17,616 nt of DNA from F23-B02 sp963613665 (lineage in GTDB: Bacteria; Bacillota; Clostridia; Oscillospirales; Oscillospiraceae): assembly GCA_963613665.1 (NCBI GenBank), contig CAVEAL010000034.1, positions 1 through 17,616 on the forward strand, read 5' to 3'. Of the stretch, positions 5,931 to 12,898 are shown piece after piece (position 1 is the stretch's first letter; every line of letters begins with the position of its first letter). A model generated the notes under the pieces. The model worked only from the letters and a program-made list of their open reading frames with translations, searched no databases and was not told where the DNA came from. Position numbers and translations under genes: made by a program.

Positions 5931-5958
5931 CTCCGGTGCGGAAAGCCCCGCACCGGAG
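5931..5958 (+). repeat. Intercistronic hairpin between metY and metA
   Basis: A perfect 11-bp stem CTCCGGTGCGG (5931-5941) with CCGCACCGGAG (5948-5958) closes a 6-nt loop. No U-tract follows (CTTATTCC), so it is unlikely to be an efficient terminator. It may stabilise the upstream message, mark a processing site, or attenuate metA slightly. Confidence 0.6.
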
Positions 5959-5990
5959 CTTATTCCGCAAAGAAGAAGGTGCAAAAACAC

Positions 5991-6953
5991 ATGCCGATAA
6001 AGATACCGGTCGATCTGCCGGCCGCAAAGACCCTGCTGAAGGAAAATATATTCGTAATGGACGTTCAGCGTGCCGTGACGCAGGATATACGCCCGCTGCA
6101 TATCCTTATCCTCAACCTCATGCCCACGAAGATAACGACCGAAACGCAGCTTGCACGCCTGCTCGGCAATACCCCGCTGCAAATCGAGATTGAACTGCTT
6201 GCCGTCAGCGGCAGAACACCGAGGCACGTTCCGCAGGAGCACATGCTTTCGTTTTACAAGAGCTTTGACGAGGTTTGCGGGAACTACTACGACGGACTGA
6301 TCATAACCGGCGCTCCGATAGAGCAGATGCCCTTTGAGGAGACCGACTACTGGCCGGAGCTATGCCGCATCATGGAGTGGAGCCGCTCGCATGTGTACAG
6401 CACCCTTCACATTTGCTGGGGCGCGCTGGCGGGGCTGTATTACCACTACGGTATCGAAAAGGAGGCTCTGCCCGAGAAGCTCTTCGGCGTTTTCCAGCAC
6501 AGGGTAACGCACAGAGGCTCTATTTTGTTCCGCGGCTTCGACGATGTGTTCTGGGTGCCGCATTCCCGCTATATGGGCATTTCCCGCGAAGAGGTAGAGA
6601 ATAACCCGGAGCTCAAGATCCTTGCCGAGAGCAAGGAAGCGGGCGTTTACGCCGTTTCTACCGACGGCGGGCGGCAGATATATATAAGCGGTCATTCCGA
6701 ATACGATGCGGAAACCCTGAGAGGCGAGTACGAGCGGGATAAGGCCGCCGGTGTGCCGGTCAATGTCCCGAAAAACTATTTCCCCGGCGACGATGACACC
6801 AAAGAGCCGATGTGCACATGGCGATCGGCAGGCAATCTCCTTTTCTCCAACTGGCTCAATTATTTTGTCTACCAGTCAACACCGTATCTGATCACGAGCA
6901 TAACGGAAAATTCCAAGGCCAGCCCGGCTCCGGTTCCGCTTCATAGAATATAA
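5991..6953 (+). CDS. metA: Homoserine O-acetyltransferase, MetA type
   Basis: A 320-residue enzyme of the MetA homoserine O-acyltransferase family, which activates homoserine for sulfur transfer. Start at ATG 5991 gives the family-typical MPIKIP N-terminus and has AAGGTG upstream; a start at 5979 would add four residues. The catalytic nucleophile C142 lies in HICWGALAG, and the histidine and glutamate partners are H235 and E237 in SGHSEYD. These positions coincide with E. coli numbering. Residue 111 (TGAPIE) is Glu. In this family Glu111 selects acetyl-CoA and Gly111 selects succinyl-CoA, so the product is predicted to be O-acetylhomoserine despite the common succinyltransferase annotation. 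That product is the substrate of the adjacent MetY. It is co-transcribed with metY (67-nt gap) and followed by a terminator. Confidence 0.95.
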   Translation: MPIKIPVDLPAAKTLLKENIFVMDVQRAVTQDIRPLHILILNLMPTKITTETQLARLLGNTPLQIEIELLAVSGRTPRHVPQEHMLSFYKSFDEVCGNYYDGLIITGAPIEQMPFEETDYWPELCRIMEWSRSHVYSTLHICWGALAGLYYHYGIEKEALPEKLFGVFQHRVTHRGSILFRGFDDVFWVPHSRYMGISREEVENNPELKILAESKEAGVYAVSTDGGRQIYISGHSEYDAETLRGEYERDKAAGVPVNVPKNYFPGDDDTKEPMCTWRSAGNLLFSNWLNYFVYQSTPYLITSITENSKASPAPVPLHRI

Positions 6954-6988
6954 CAATTTTGCGCTGCGGCACAAAAAAAGCAGAAAAA

Positions 6989-7018
6989 CAGGCAGTATTT
7001 TTTGACTGCCTGCTTTTT
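6989..7018 (+). terminator. Terminator of the metY-metA operon
   Basis: An 8-bp stem CAGGCAGT (6989-6996) with ACTGCCTG (7005-7012) and an 8-nt T-rich loop is followed by CTTTTTG. A-rich bases before the stem can extend pairing with the T-tract. It starts 36 bases after the metA stop codon. Confidence 0.8.
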
Positions 7019-7034
7019 GCCTGAAAATTTAATG

Positions 7035-7064
7035 TTGATTTACCTACCGGATTGGTTGTATAAT
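7035..7064 (+). promoter_or_regulatory. Promoter and possible operator of the Rrf2 gene
   Basis: TTGATT (7035-7040) and a perfect TATAAT (7059-7064) are 18 bp apart, about 20 nt before the chosen start codon, which leaves a short leader. Between the boxes lies the imperfect palindrome ACCTACCGGATTGGT (7042-7056; ACC/GGT arms), placed where an autorepressor would block RNA polymerase. It shares a TTGGT element shortly before a TATAA with the cysK control region. Confidence 0.5.
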
Positions 7065-7083
7065 GATATCAGAGGTGAAAAAC

Positions 7084-7509
7084 ATGATATCAACAAAAGG
7101 CCGCTATGCCATACGCATACTTCTTGACCTTGCCGAGCACAGCAGCGGCGCATATATTCCAATGAAGGAAGTTGCCGCACGTCAGGAGATATCGCTCAAA
7201 TACATCGAAAAAATAATGCCATCGCTCAGAGGCGCGGGACTTATAGACAGCATCCACGGTATCGGCGGGGGATATCGTCTCACGAGAGCGCCCGAGCAGT
7301 ACAGCCTGTGGGAGATACTCAAGCTTGCCGAGGGTGATCTTGCGCCCGTATCCTGCCTTCAGGACAATGCGCCGCCCTGCCGCCGCGCAGCCGAGTGCCG
7401 CACGCTGTCAGTGTGGGAGGGCTACTATGAGCTCACAAAAAACTATTTTTCCGGCATAACGCTTGCAGACCTTATGAATGCTCCCGACGGCGGAGATTAC
7501 GTTATCTGA
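7084..7509 (+). CDS. Rrf2-family regulator with three cysteines (IscR/CymR-like)
   Basis: A 141-residue Rrf2-family winged-helix repressor. The N-terminus MISTKGRYAIRILLDLAEH, the recognition-helix region ISLKYIEKIMPSLRGAGL and the wing G-I-G-G-G-Y-R-L are characteristic. Start is at ATG 7084, preceded by GAGGTG at 6 nt; the upstream ATG at 7063 overlaps the -10 box. After the wing are C91, C99 and C105, a spacing close to the three Fe-S cluster ligands of IscR. Family members such as CymR control cysteine metabolism without a cluster, so the cysteines favour but do not prove an Fe-S sensor. Its neighbours are cysK, mnmA and the methionine operon, which suggests control of sulfur supply. Its 3' end overlaps the convergent mnmA by 13 bp. 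Confidence 0.93.
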   Translation: MISTKGRYAIRILLDLAEHSSGAYIPMKEVAARQEISLKYIEKIMPSLRGAGLIDSIHGIGGGYRLTRAPEQYSLWEILKLAEGDLAPVSCLQDNAPPCRRAAECRTLSVWEGYYELTKNYFSGITLADLMNAPDGGDYVI

Positions 7510-8558
7510 CCGCCGCCGAGCACCGTGTCGCCGTCGTACAGCACCGCGGCCTGACCGGGCGCTGGGGCGCGCTGCGGTGCGTCAAAGCAAATGAGCGCCT
7601 CGTCTTCGCCGACGGGAGTGACTGTCGCCGGCTGCTCCGGCTGACGGTAGCGGAGCTTTGCCGTGCACCTTATCGGCGCTTCCGGCGCCTTGCCGTTTAT
7701 CCAGTTAAAGCCGCTCACACGAACCTCGCGCGAATACAGATCACCGCTCCCGCCGAGTGTCACGGTGTTATTCTCGGCATCTATGCGGCAGACGTAGCGC
7801 CGCTCGGGCAGCGAGAGCCCCAGACCGCGATGCTGGCCTATCGTGTAGTGCGTAATGCCGCGGTGAGTGCCGATGACGCTGCCGTCAGTGTCAATAAAAT
7901 TGCCCGGAGCGGCCGTTATGCCGGTCAGACGCTCTATGGCCGCGGCGTAGTCGCCGTCGGGGACAAAGCATATATCCTGACTGTCGGGCTTCTGTGCGTT
8001 GCGCAGACCGCCTGCCTCGGCGATGGCGCGCGTCTTGCTTTTGCTGAGCTCACCGAGAGGGAAGAGGCAGTGCGCAAGCTGCTCCTGCGTGAGCATGTAG
8101 AGCACATAGCTCTGATCCTTCGCCTCGTCCTTCGCTTTTTTGAGCGCATACCTTTTGCCGTCAAACTCTACCCGTGCGTAATGGCCGGTCGCTATTTTAT
8201 CACAGCCGAGCATTTGCGCGCGCTCGAAGAGCTTATCGAATTTCATATACCTGTTGCAGTCGATGCACGGGTTCGGAGTTTGCCCCGCAAGATACGCGGA
8301 GGCAAATTTTTTTATCACCTTTTCGCGGAATGCGTCCTTGAAATTGAACACATAGTAGCGCATACCAAGCGCAAACGCGACGCTCCGCGCGTCCTCAACG
8401 TCGTCGAGGCTGCAGCAGGTCCTGCCGCGCGAAAGCCCCGCGTCACAGTTATCAAAAAGCTTCATCGTGCAGCCGATGCACTCGTGCCCCATGCCGCGCA
8501 AAAGCTTTGCGGCGACGCTGGAGTCAACGCCGCCGCTCATTGCAACTAAAATTTTCAT
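7497..8558 (-). CDS. mnmA: tRNA-specific 2-thiouridylase MnmA
   Basis: A 353-residue enzyme that places sulfur at C2 of the wobble uridine (s2U34) of tRNA-Lys, -Glu and -Gln, using ATP and persulfide sulfur. The N-terminal PP-loop SGGVDSS (8-14) activates uridine by adenylation. The nucleophile and persulfide cysteines are C98 in TPNPCIDCN and C197 in SQDICFVP. The central and C-terminal beta-barrel regions with HYTIGQHRGLG and LGGGQI are typical. Length is normal. The start ATG overlaps the stop of the HD-domain gene as ATGA, so translation is probably coupled. It lies in the same-strand run cysK - HD gene - mnmA. In many Clostridia mnmA sits with rrf2, nifS and nifU; no nifS or nifU is in this window. 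Confidence 0.96.
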   Translation of the reverse strand: MKILVAMSGGVDSSVAAKLLRGMGHECIGCTMKLFDNCDAGLSRGRTCCSLDDVEDARSVAFALGMRYYVFNFKDAFREKVIKKFASAYLAGQTPNPCIDCNRYMKFDKLFERAQMLGCDKIATGHYARVEFDGKRYALKKAKDEAKDQSYVLYMLTQEQLAHCLFPLGELSKSKTRAIAEAGGLRNAQKPDSQDICFVPDGDYAAAIERLTGITAAPGNFIDTDGSVIGTHRGITHYTIGQHRGLGLSLPERRYVCRIDAENNTVTLGGSGDLYSREVRVSGFNWINGKAPEAPIRCTAKLRYRQPEQPATVTPVGEDEALICFDAPQRAPAPGQAAVLYDGDTVLGGGQIT

Positions 8559-9124
8559 TCTTCCGTCCAGGTTGCCGCGGGAGTCGCGCGCATCGCAAGT
8601 ATCGTGCGGCTGATGAGATCCTCAAGGCTCCAGCCGAGCATTTCCGCACCGCGCTCGATGACCTCGCGCGAGCAGCCTGCGGCAAAGTTTGCGCTTTTGT
8701 ATTTCTTCTTAACGGACTTGAGCTCAAGATCCTGAACGCTCTTCGACGGGCGCATTATCGCCACAGCGCCTATGAGACCGGTGAGCTCATCCGTTGCATA
8801 CAGGACCTTTTCCATCAGATGCTCCGGCTTTATATCAACCGTTATCGCGTAGCCGTGACTTGCCGTTGCGTGTATGAGCCGCTCGTCAAGTCCCTCCTCG
8901 CGCATGAGCTCCTGACTTTTTATGCAGTGCTGCTCGGGATACAGCTCAAAGTCAAGATCATGCAGCAGACCGACAACACTCCAGAAGTCGGCCTCGTCTC
9001 CGCAGCCGAGCTCATTTGCGAAGTATTCCATAACGCCGGAAACTATGAGACCGTGTTTTATGTGGAAGGGGTCTGAATTGTACTTTTTCAAAAGCTCAAG
9101 CGCCTGTTCTTTGTTCGGGATCAT
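8555..9124 (-). CDS. HD-domain metal-dependent phosphohydrolase, function unknown
   Basis: A 189-residue HD-domain protein. The metal-binding signature is visible as H24 (HIKHGLIVSG), H55-D56 (GLLHDLDFE) and D112 (YATDELTGLI), with H90 in ASHGY between them. Family members hydrolyse phosphate esters of nucleotides or nucleotide second messengers, but nothing here fixes the substrate. Similar stand-alone HD proteins of about 185-190 residues are common in Clostridia. The start follows AGGAGG at 8 nt. It lies 75 nt after cysK and overlaps mnmA by 4 bp (ATGA), so it is translated with mnmA. A link to sulfur metabolism or tRNA is suggested only by position. Confidence 0.88.
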   Translation of the reverse strand: MIPNKEQALELLKKYNSDPFHIKHGLIVSGVMEYFANELGCGDEADFWSVVGLLHDLDFELYPEQHCIKSQELMREEGLDERLIHATASHGYAITVDIKPEHLMEKVLYATDELTGLIGAVAIMRPSKSVQDLELKSVKKKYKSANFAAGCSREVIERGAEMLGWSLEDLISRTILAMRATPAATWTEE

Positions 9125-9157
9125 GGGAAAAGCCTCCTGTGAGTAAGTATAATGGCT

Positions 9158-9188
9158 GCTGACAGGCGGCAGAACACCGCCTGTCAGC
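9158..9188 (-). terminator. 12-bp hairpin after cysK (terminator or processing site)
   Basis: GCTGACAGGCGG (9158-9169) pairs perfectly with CCGCCTGTCAGC (9177-9188) around a 7-nt loop, 11 bases after the cysK stop codon. On the minus strand it is followed by AGCCATTATA rather than a U-run, so termination may be partial and the HD gene and mnmA could be read from the cysK promoter at reduced level. Confidence 0.5.
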
Positions 9189-9199
9189 TTAAATTTATA

Positions 9200-10132
9200 T
9201 CAGTCAGCAAACAGTGGGGTGGAGAGGTAGCGGTCGCCGGTATCGGGCAGGAGTACAACAATGTTCTTGCCCTCGTTCTCCGGACGCTTTGCAAGCTCTA
9301 TTGCAGCCCACACCGCAGCGCCGGAGGATATGCCGACCAGCACGCCTTCGCCCTTGCCGATCTCCTTGCCGGTTGCGAATGCATCATCGTTCTCCACGGG
9401 GATTATCTCGTCATATACCTTGGTGTCCAGTACCTCGGGAACGAAGCCCGCGCCGATACCCTGAATCTTGTGCGAGCCTGCAACGCCGGTGGAGAGAACT
9501 GCCGAGCTCTTCGGCTCAACGGCAACTACCTTGACCTCGGGCTTTCTTGACTTGAGGTACTGACCTACGCCCGTTACCGTGCCGCCCGTTCCGACGCCCG
9601 CGACGAAGATATCGACATTGCCGTCGGTGTCCGCGAATATCTCGGGGCCGGTGGTCTCAAAGTGTGCCCTGGGGTTCGCGGCGTTGACAAACTGGCCGGG
9701 GATGAAGCTGTTGGGAGTTTCCTTAGCAAGCTCGTCGGCCTTGGCGATGGCACCCTTCATACCCTTCGAGCCCTCGGTGAGCACAAGCTCCGCGCCGTAT
9801 GCCTTCATAAGCTGGCGGCGTTCAACGCTCATGGTCTCGGGCATTACGATGATTATGCGGTAGCCTCTTGCGGCGGCAACGGATGCAAGACCGATGCCGG
9901 TGTTGCCGCTGGTGGGCTCAATGATCACGGAGTCGGCGTTCAGCAGGCCCTTGGCCTCGGCATCGTCGATCATCGCCTTTGCTATCCTGTCCTTAACGGA
10001 GCCGGCCGGATTGAAGTACTCAAGCTTTGCGAGTATCTTTGCCTTGAGGCCGTATTTCTTTTCAATATGGCTGAGCTCGAGCAGGGGAGTGGAGCCGATA
10101 AGCTGATCTGCGGAAGTGTATATTTTAGACAT
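9200..10132 (-). CDS. cysK: Cysteine synthase (O-acetylserine sulfhydrylase)
   Basis: A 310-residue PLP enzyme of the fold-type II cysteine synthase family, cytoplasmic. It makes L-cysteine from O-acetyl-L-serine and sulfide. Visible motifs are the PLP lysine K47 in NPAGSVKDRI, the substrate loop TSGNTG (74-79), QFVNAANPRAHFETTGPEI, the phosphate-binding glycine loop GTGGT (181-185), KIQGIGAGFVP, and the serine that contacts the pyridine nitrogen in VGISSGAA (about 269-270). Start has AAAGGAG upstream. The leader is about 140 nt and the promoter overlaps an operator-like repeat, so the gene is probably repressed in sulfur-rich conditions, likely by an Rrf2-type protein. Confidence 0.95.
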   Translation of the reverse strand: MSKIYTSADQLIGSTPLLELSHIEKKYGLKAKILAKLEYFNPAGSVKDRIAKAMIDDAEAKGLLNADSVIIEPTSGNTGIGLASVAAARGYRIIIVMPETMSVERRQLMKAYGAELVLTEGSKGMKGAIAKADELAKETPNSFIPGQFVNAANPRAHFETTGPEIFADTDGNVDIFVAGVGTGGTVTGVGQYLKSRKPEVKVVAVEPKSSAVLSTGVAGSHKIQGIGAGFVPEVLDTKVYDEIIPVENDDAFATGKEIGKGEGVLVGISSGAAVWAAIELAKRPENEGKNIVVLLPDTGDRYLSTPLFAD

Positions 10133-10192
10133 GATATTATCTCCTTTTAATAGAATGTTTTTTATTTGAATTGATGTTAGGACCGGAAAGAC

Positions 10193-10228
10193 TTAGCCCC
10201 GACATCGGAAGACAATATATGCAGGCAT
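10193..10228 (-). CDS. Possible 11-residue leader peptide of cysK
   Basis: In the long cysK leader, an ATG 8 nt after GAGG opens MPAYIVFRCRG and then TAA. The only Cys codon (TGT) sits near the end between Arg codons CGA and CGG. Short Cys-containing leader ORFs are known before sulfur genes in Actinobacteria. Here there is one Cys codon only, and no U-tailed terminator follows, so this may be chance or act on translation. Confidence 0.3.
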   Translation of the reverse strand: MPAYIVFRCRG

Positions 10229-10253
10229 AATGCTTACCTCGCTTCGATATTAA

Positions 10254-10285
10254 ATACTACTAACTTAGTAGGTTGGTAGTAGTAT
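10254..10285 (-). promoter_or_regulatory. 32-bp operator-like repeat over the cysK -10 and start site
   Basis: Arms ATACTACTA (10254-10262) and TAGTAGTAT (10277-10285) form an outer inverted repeat. Within it the 15-bp perfect palindrome CTACTAA-C-TTAGTAG occupies 10257-10271. The element extends from the -10 box over the predicted transcription start, a classic repressor position. The ATA...TAT ends resemble Rrf2/IscR-type sites. Overlapping half-sites suggest more than one dimer. Confidence 0.65.
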
Positions 10286-10309
10286 AAGCCCGCGTTTTCT
10301 GTTTGTCAA
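10281..10309 (-). promoter_or_regulatory. cysK promoter
   Basis: On the minus strand a consensus -35 TTGACA (10304-10309) and -10 TATACT (10281-10286) are separated by 17 bp. The predicted start near 10274 falls inside the 10254-10285 repeat. Confidence 0.75.
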
Positions 10310-10330
10310 TACCTTCGGACAAAAAAATAT

Positions 10331-10366
10331 AAAAAAACCGCACCGCAGATAATCTGTCTGCGGTGC
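10331..10366 (-). terminator. Terminator of the YhgE operon
   Basis: On the minus strand a 10-bp perfect stem GCACCGCAGA/TCTGCGGTGC (10340-10349 with 10357-10366) and a 7-nt loop are followed by GG and seven T (10331-10337), then ATATTTTTTT. It starts 22 bases after the stop codon of the last operon gene and separates the operon from the cysK promoter. Confidence 0.85.
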
Positions 10367-10387
10367 AGCTTGGTATGGAATTGTTTA

Positions 10388-12415
10388 TCAGCTTCCGTGC
10401 ATGAGACCGGCGGTGTTTGCCTTGCTTGCGTTCGAGCGCTTGAGGTAGGGCTTGCATACGACATGCAGCAGCAATCCCACGGGAATGGCGATAACGGACA
10501 TCAGCAGCAGAACGAGTATGCACTTTGCGTAGGTGCCGTTATAGCTGCCGGCGATCGTCTCGCGCATCGCGTTCATCGAATACTTGAACGGCATCACGGC
10601 GTAGAGCAGCTGGAAGAACTTCGGCAGCATCTCGACGGGGTAGGTACCGCCCGAGCCTGCGACCTGAATGACCAGCACGATGATCGAAAGCGCCTCGCCT
10701 GTGCTGCCGAGCGCGAACACGAAGCCGTAGTTTATAAGCGTTGCAGCAAGGCTCGACAGCGCCGCCGCAAACCAGAACAGGAAGGGGTTATAGCACTGGA
10801 TGCCTATGTAGTAGAGATTGCCGAGTACGGTTATGAGTGCCGTAAGCTGGCCGATCGCAAAGAAGATGAAGTAGCGCCCGAAGTAGGATTCGGTAACTGT
10901 CAGGGTGGGGAACTCATTGCGGTTCTTGATATGCGGATGCATGAGGCTTACGCTCAGCAGAGCGCTTGCCCATATCGACAGAACGGTGTAGAACGGAGCC
11001 ATGCCCGAGCCGAAGTGATCGAGCGCGTAGACTCTGACGACTTCAAGCGTAGCGGGGGATGAGATGTACTCGACGAGGCTGTTGACGTCGTTGTTCATAA
11101 GATCGACGATATTGGAAATGCTCTCGGACGAGCGCAGCTCGTTTACGTTCGACTGGACGTTTGTGACGAGCTCAAGCATCGTGTTCATGACCTCGCGGGT
11201 GCCGTTTATGCTCTGCGTGCAGGAGCTGAGCGCGGCGGTGAACTGCTGAAGGGTCAGCGCCTGACTGTTAACGTCGCCCTGCATCTGCGCGATGAGCGAG
11301 TCGAGGTTATCCAGCGAGTCCTGAAGCGTAGACATGGAGTTTATGAGATTGCTGTCTATATTGGTCTGCTGAAGAATGTCATCAAAGCGGATAACGCTCT
11401 GATGCAGCTGCTTGTTCACGTCATAGTACAGATCGTCGAGGATCTCGGCCTCGTACTCGTTTATGCCGCCTTCGCCGTACAGCGCGTCCCAGTCGATATA
11501 GGTCTTGCCTGCCTCGGCGGGGTCGCCGCCTGTCGCCTCGTCGAGACGCTCAATGGTCTTGCGCAGCTGCTCGGAGGTGTTTCTTATGGCGTCGGCCGAG
11601 TAGATGACGTTCTCCTTGCTGGTCGCAAGGCGATCCTGCATGTTGGAGATGCTCTTGCGGCTGTTGTTGAGCATGTTGACAACGTCGGGAAGCAGATTGC
11701 TGGTCATCGTAGTGACGTTCAGCGCCGACTGCGTGACGGAGGCCATGGAGTCCATGATGGAAACATAGGTGCGCAGATCGGTCTTTATATTTTCAAGCTC
11801 ATCGTCGAGACTGTCCAGAGACAGCGAACTGTCGCCGCTCATGCCGGCAAATACCGAGGTGAAGTTAGATATCTCATCGACGAGCGTGGCAAGAAATATG
11901 CTGTTGACCTGGTCCTTGACGATGCCCTGAGCGCGGTCGGTAACGCGGGAGGCGACGGCGTTCATCTTCTGGTTGTCGTAATAAATGATCTCGGGACTTT
12001 CAAATTCGCCGTCTGTAAAGCCGAGCATTGACGAGCTGAAATCGGCGGGGATAACGAGACCGGCGTAGTAATCGCCGCTGTACAGACCATCCTGAACTGC
12101 CTGATCGGAATCGACAAACTGCCAGTCGATCTGGTTGTTGCTCTTGAGCTTTTCAATGATTATATTGCCGACATTGAAATCAACGCCGAGAAATGTCGTG
12201 CCCTCATCCTCGCTCGCAACGGCGATCTTGAGGTTCTGCGTGGAATCGGAGGTGTACGGGTCCCAGTTGGATATGATGTTGAACCATGCGTACAGACAGG
12301 GGATAAGGGCCAGACCGAATACGCAGACGACCGCAACAACGCTCCTGCTCAGACGCTTTACGTCCGAATGGATGACAGAGCGAACATTTGAAGTTTTGTC
12401 CTTTATTTTGTTCAT
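10388..12415 (-). CDS. YhgE/Pip-family membrane protein (shorter paralogue)
   Basis: A 675-residue membrane protein of the YhgE/Pip (phage infection protein) family. After a short basic N-terminus comes one helix (VVAVVCVFGLALIPCLYAW) with the family motif LYAWFNI and W-D-P-Y, then a large extracytoplasmic region of about 400 residues rich in heptad-like Leu/Ile/Asn/Ser coiled coil, then about six C-terminal helices of ABC-2-like type containing VAGSGGTYPVEMLPKFF and NAMRETIAGSY. Family members have been linked to phage adsorption and to type VII secretion accessory proteins; the molecular function here is unknown. The start is ambiguous: ATG 12415, 4 nt after the upstream stop, is preferred for coupling, but ATG 12427 and GTG 12457 are in frame. 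It is the last gene of the operon. Confidence 0.88.
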   Translation of the reverse strand: MNKIKDKTSNVRSVIHSDVKRLSRSVVAVVCVFGLALIPCLYAWFNIISNWDPYTSDSTQNLKIAVASEDEGTTFLGVDFNVGNIIIEKLKSNNQIDWQFVDSDQAVQDGLYSGDYYAGLVIPADFSSSMLGFTDGEFESPEIIYYDNQKMNAVASRVTDRAQGIVKDQVNSIFLATLVDEISNFTSVFAGMSGDSSLSLDSLDDELENIKTDLRTYVSIMDSMASVTQSALNVTTMTSNLLPDVVNMLNNSRKSISNMQDRLATSKENVIYSADAIRNTSEQLRKTIERLDEATGGDPAEAGKTYIDWDALYGEGGINEYEAEILDDLYYDVNKQLHQSVIRFDDILQQTNIDSNLINSMSTLQDSLDNLDSLIAQMQGDVNSQALTLQQFTAALSSCTQSINGTREVMNTMLELVTNVQSNVNELRSSESISNIVDLMNNDVNSLVEYISSPATLEVVRVYALDHFGSGMAPFYTVLSIWASALLSVSLMHPHIKNRNEFPTLTVTESYFGRYFIFFAIGQLTALITVLGNLYYIGIQCYNPFLFWFAAALSSLAATLINYGFVFALGSTGEALSIIVLVIQVAGSGGTYPVEMLPKFFQLLYAVMPFKYSMNAMRETIAGSYNGTYAKCILVLLLMSVIAIPVGLLLHVVCKPYLKRSNASKANTAGLMHGS

Positions 12416-12419
12416 TGCA

Positions 12420-12881
12420 TTACTCATCTTTCGTAGAGATCGTTTGCTCTTCCGCACTGCCGGGCGCTTCCTCGTAGTTGTCGTAGCCGAAGCTTCCGGC
12501 CCTGCTCTCGTCGTTTTCCGGCGAGTGACTGCGGATCGATTCCAATATCGCCTCGGCGCGGCTGTCGCCGGATGGCTCGCTGCTTTCGGTGATGACCGGA
12601 GGCTCCGGCTCGCCGTTTTCGACGCGAGCTATCATTTTCCGGAGCGTGTAGTCCTGATACTCAATAACTATAAGCACTGCTGCGATAATGAACATTGAGA
12701 CTATCCACAAAACGAGGAAGATCGTTTTGGAGCTGTTGGTGAAAAACAGCATCACGAGGAAGATAGTCGGCACTATCAGCAGACTTCGCAGAGCCATGCT
12801 CATGCGCCTGACGTTATGCTCATGCATCTGGACGAGACATTCCATCAGGTCATTGTATTTCTTTTCGTACTGAGTATCCAT
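12420..12881 (-). CDS. Small two-helix membrane protein with acidic tail, unknown function
   Basis: A 153-residue protein with no family I recognise. Residues about 30-50 and 52-74 form two hydrophobic helices joined by a short polar turn (TNSSKT), preceded by a charged N-terminus (MDTQYEKKYNDLMECL) and followed by a basic stop (RKMIARVE) and a long acidic, Ser/Glu-rich, probably disordered tail. A hairpin topology with both ends inside is likely. The start follows AGGAG at 6 nt. It sits between two YhgE/Pip genes, 17 nt after the first and 4 nt before the second, so it is probably a partner or adaptor of that pair. Confidence 0.85.
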   Translation of the reverse strand: MDTQYEKKYNDLMECLVQMHEHNVRRMSMALRSLLIVPTIFLVMLFFTNSSKTIFLVLWIVSMFIIAAVLIVIEYQDYTLRKMIARVENGEPEPPVITESSEPSGDSRAEAILESIRSHSPENDESRAGSFGYDNYEEAPGSAEEQTISTKDE

Positions 12882-12898
12882 GGTTATCTCCTGTAGTT

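Noticed and set aside
7830..8549. 239-residue plus-strand ORF opposite mnmA
   Set aside because: It is a shadow of mnmA, whose PP-loop and cysteine motifs are intact.
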